DNA of 64,000 bases, taken from the NCBI RefSeq assembly GCF_015709225.1, contig NZ_JADNRS010000053.1, forward strand, positions 62,001 to 126,000. The letters run 5' to 3'. A program made the position numbers and the translations under genes. Source of the stretch: Acholeplasma laidlawii. Its GTDB lineage: Bacteria; Bacillota_I; Bacilli_A; Acholeplasmatales; Acholeplasmataceae. Position 1 is the first letter of the stretch. The number at the start of each line of letters is the position of its first letter. This document shows positions 63,870 to 64,000 of the stretch, in pieces. The notes beneath the pieces were generated by a model. It made no database searches. It had not been told where the DNA came from and saw only the letters and a program-made list of their open reading frames with translations.

Positions 63870-63947
63870 TTGGGAATAAAGAGGTATTTTCTTATTGCTA
63901 TTTAATGCTAGAATTAAAACTATAAAAATATTTTAGGAGCTAGCAGG

Positions 63948-64000
63948 ATGACATACGCATATATAAGAGTTTCTAGTAAGACTCAACATATTGATAGACA
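63948..64000 (+). CDS. Serine recombinase/resolvase, 3' end cut by the window
   Basis: ATG 63948 follows AGGAGCTAGCAGG. The first 17 codons read MTYAYIRVSSKTQHIDR, the N-terminal strand of the resolvase/invertase fold. The YxRVS motif contains the catalytic serine (Ser9 or Ser10). The rest lies outside the window. It probably marks a mobile element or inversion system beginning here. Confidence 0.8.
   Translation, partial: MTYAYIRVSSKTQHIDR

Noticed and set aside
1-64000. CRISPR arrays, tRNA or rRNA genes
   Set aside because: No regularly spaced direct repeats, no T-arm/acceptor pattern and no rRNA-like stretch were found by reading both strands.

Overview
The window is low-GC DNA from a wall-less, Acholeplasma-like Firmicute/Mollicute. 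TGG encodes Trp and TGA acts as a stop (metN ends in TGA inside an ATGA overlap with metI), so the genetic code is standard. That argues for Acholeplasma over Mycoplasma. Most genes have strong Shine-Dalgarno (SD) sites, and intrinsic terminators follow most transcription units. I see no rRNA, tRNA or CRISPR array. The species assignment is an inference from gene families and base composition.

Layout: 0-6.7 kb (+) holds a 5'-cut pepT, an aldo/keto reductase, a methionine ABC transporter (metN-metI-metQ) and mscS, with one SMC-like ATPase on the minus strand. 6.9-10.7 kb (-) is an operon of polysaccharide phosphoregulation genes (Wzz-like, BY-kinase, CpsB phosphatase) continued by DegV and an NYN-OST-HTH RNase-like gene. 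10.7-18.3 kb (-) holds pepF, a small lipoprotein, uvrB, a flavoprotein and ktrA/ktrB. 18.6-20.5 kb (+) holds a YwaF-like membrane protein and ldh. 20.5-27 kb (-) holds an unknown gene behind a SAM-I riboswitch, three poorly characterised genes, two tandem HTH regulators and an SGNH hydrolase. 27.2-31.7 kb holds a PEPCK-like P-loop protein (+), nox with a cre-like site, and an alpha/beta hydrolase with a small upstream ORF.

31.8-36.3 kb (-) is glmS-glmM-glmU, which makes UDP-GlcNAc. It lies directly downstream of a surface-polysaccharide operon that reads from 49.9 kb towards 40.1 kb: a winged-helix/Rossmann regulator, a priming sugar transferase, an epimerase/reductase, four glycosyltransferases, a Wzy polymerase, Glf and a Wzx flippase. 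galE lies just upstream at 51 kb on the same strand. The 36.3-39.9 kb junction is damaged. glmS and a tagD-like gene each carry an apparent -1 frameshift at the same heptamer (A AAA AAC), a flippase has lost its 5' half, and a lipoprotein gene whose C-terminus resembles GT80 sialyltransferases has an internal TAA.

52-58 kb encodes a 1912-residue lipoprotein with InlB-type repeats, with a G8 tract in its upstream region. 58.4-60.6 kb encodes a UvrD-like protein with degenerate motifs, preceded by a leader that looks like an orphan riboswitch or attenuator. The window ends with a flotillin-like SPFH protein, three small stress or membrane genes and the first codons of a serine recombinase.

The strongest leads are the SAM riboswitch in front of an unknown gene, the paired A AAA AAC frameshifts, the putative surface GT80-like lipoprotein, the operator pair around the polysaccharide promoter, and the three-way-junction leader before the UvrD-like gene. 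All motif and structure calls were made by eye; no database search or folding program was run.
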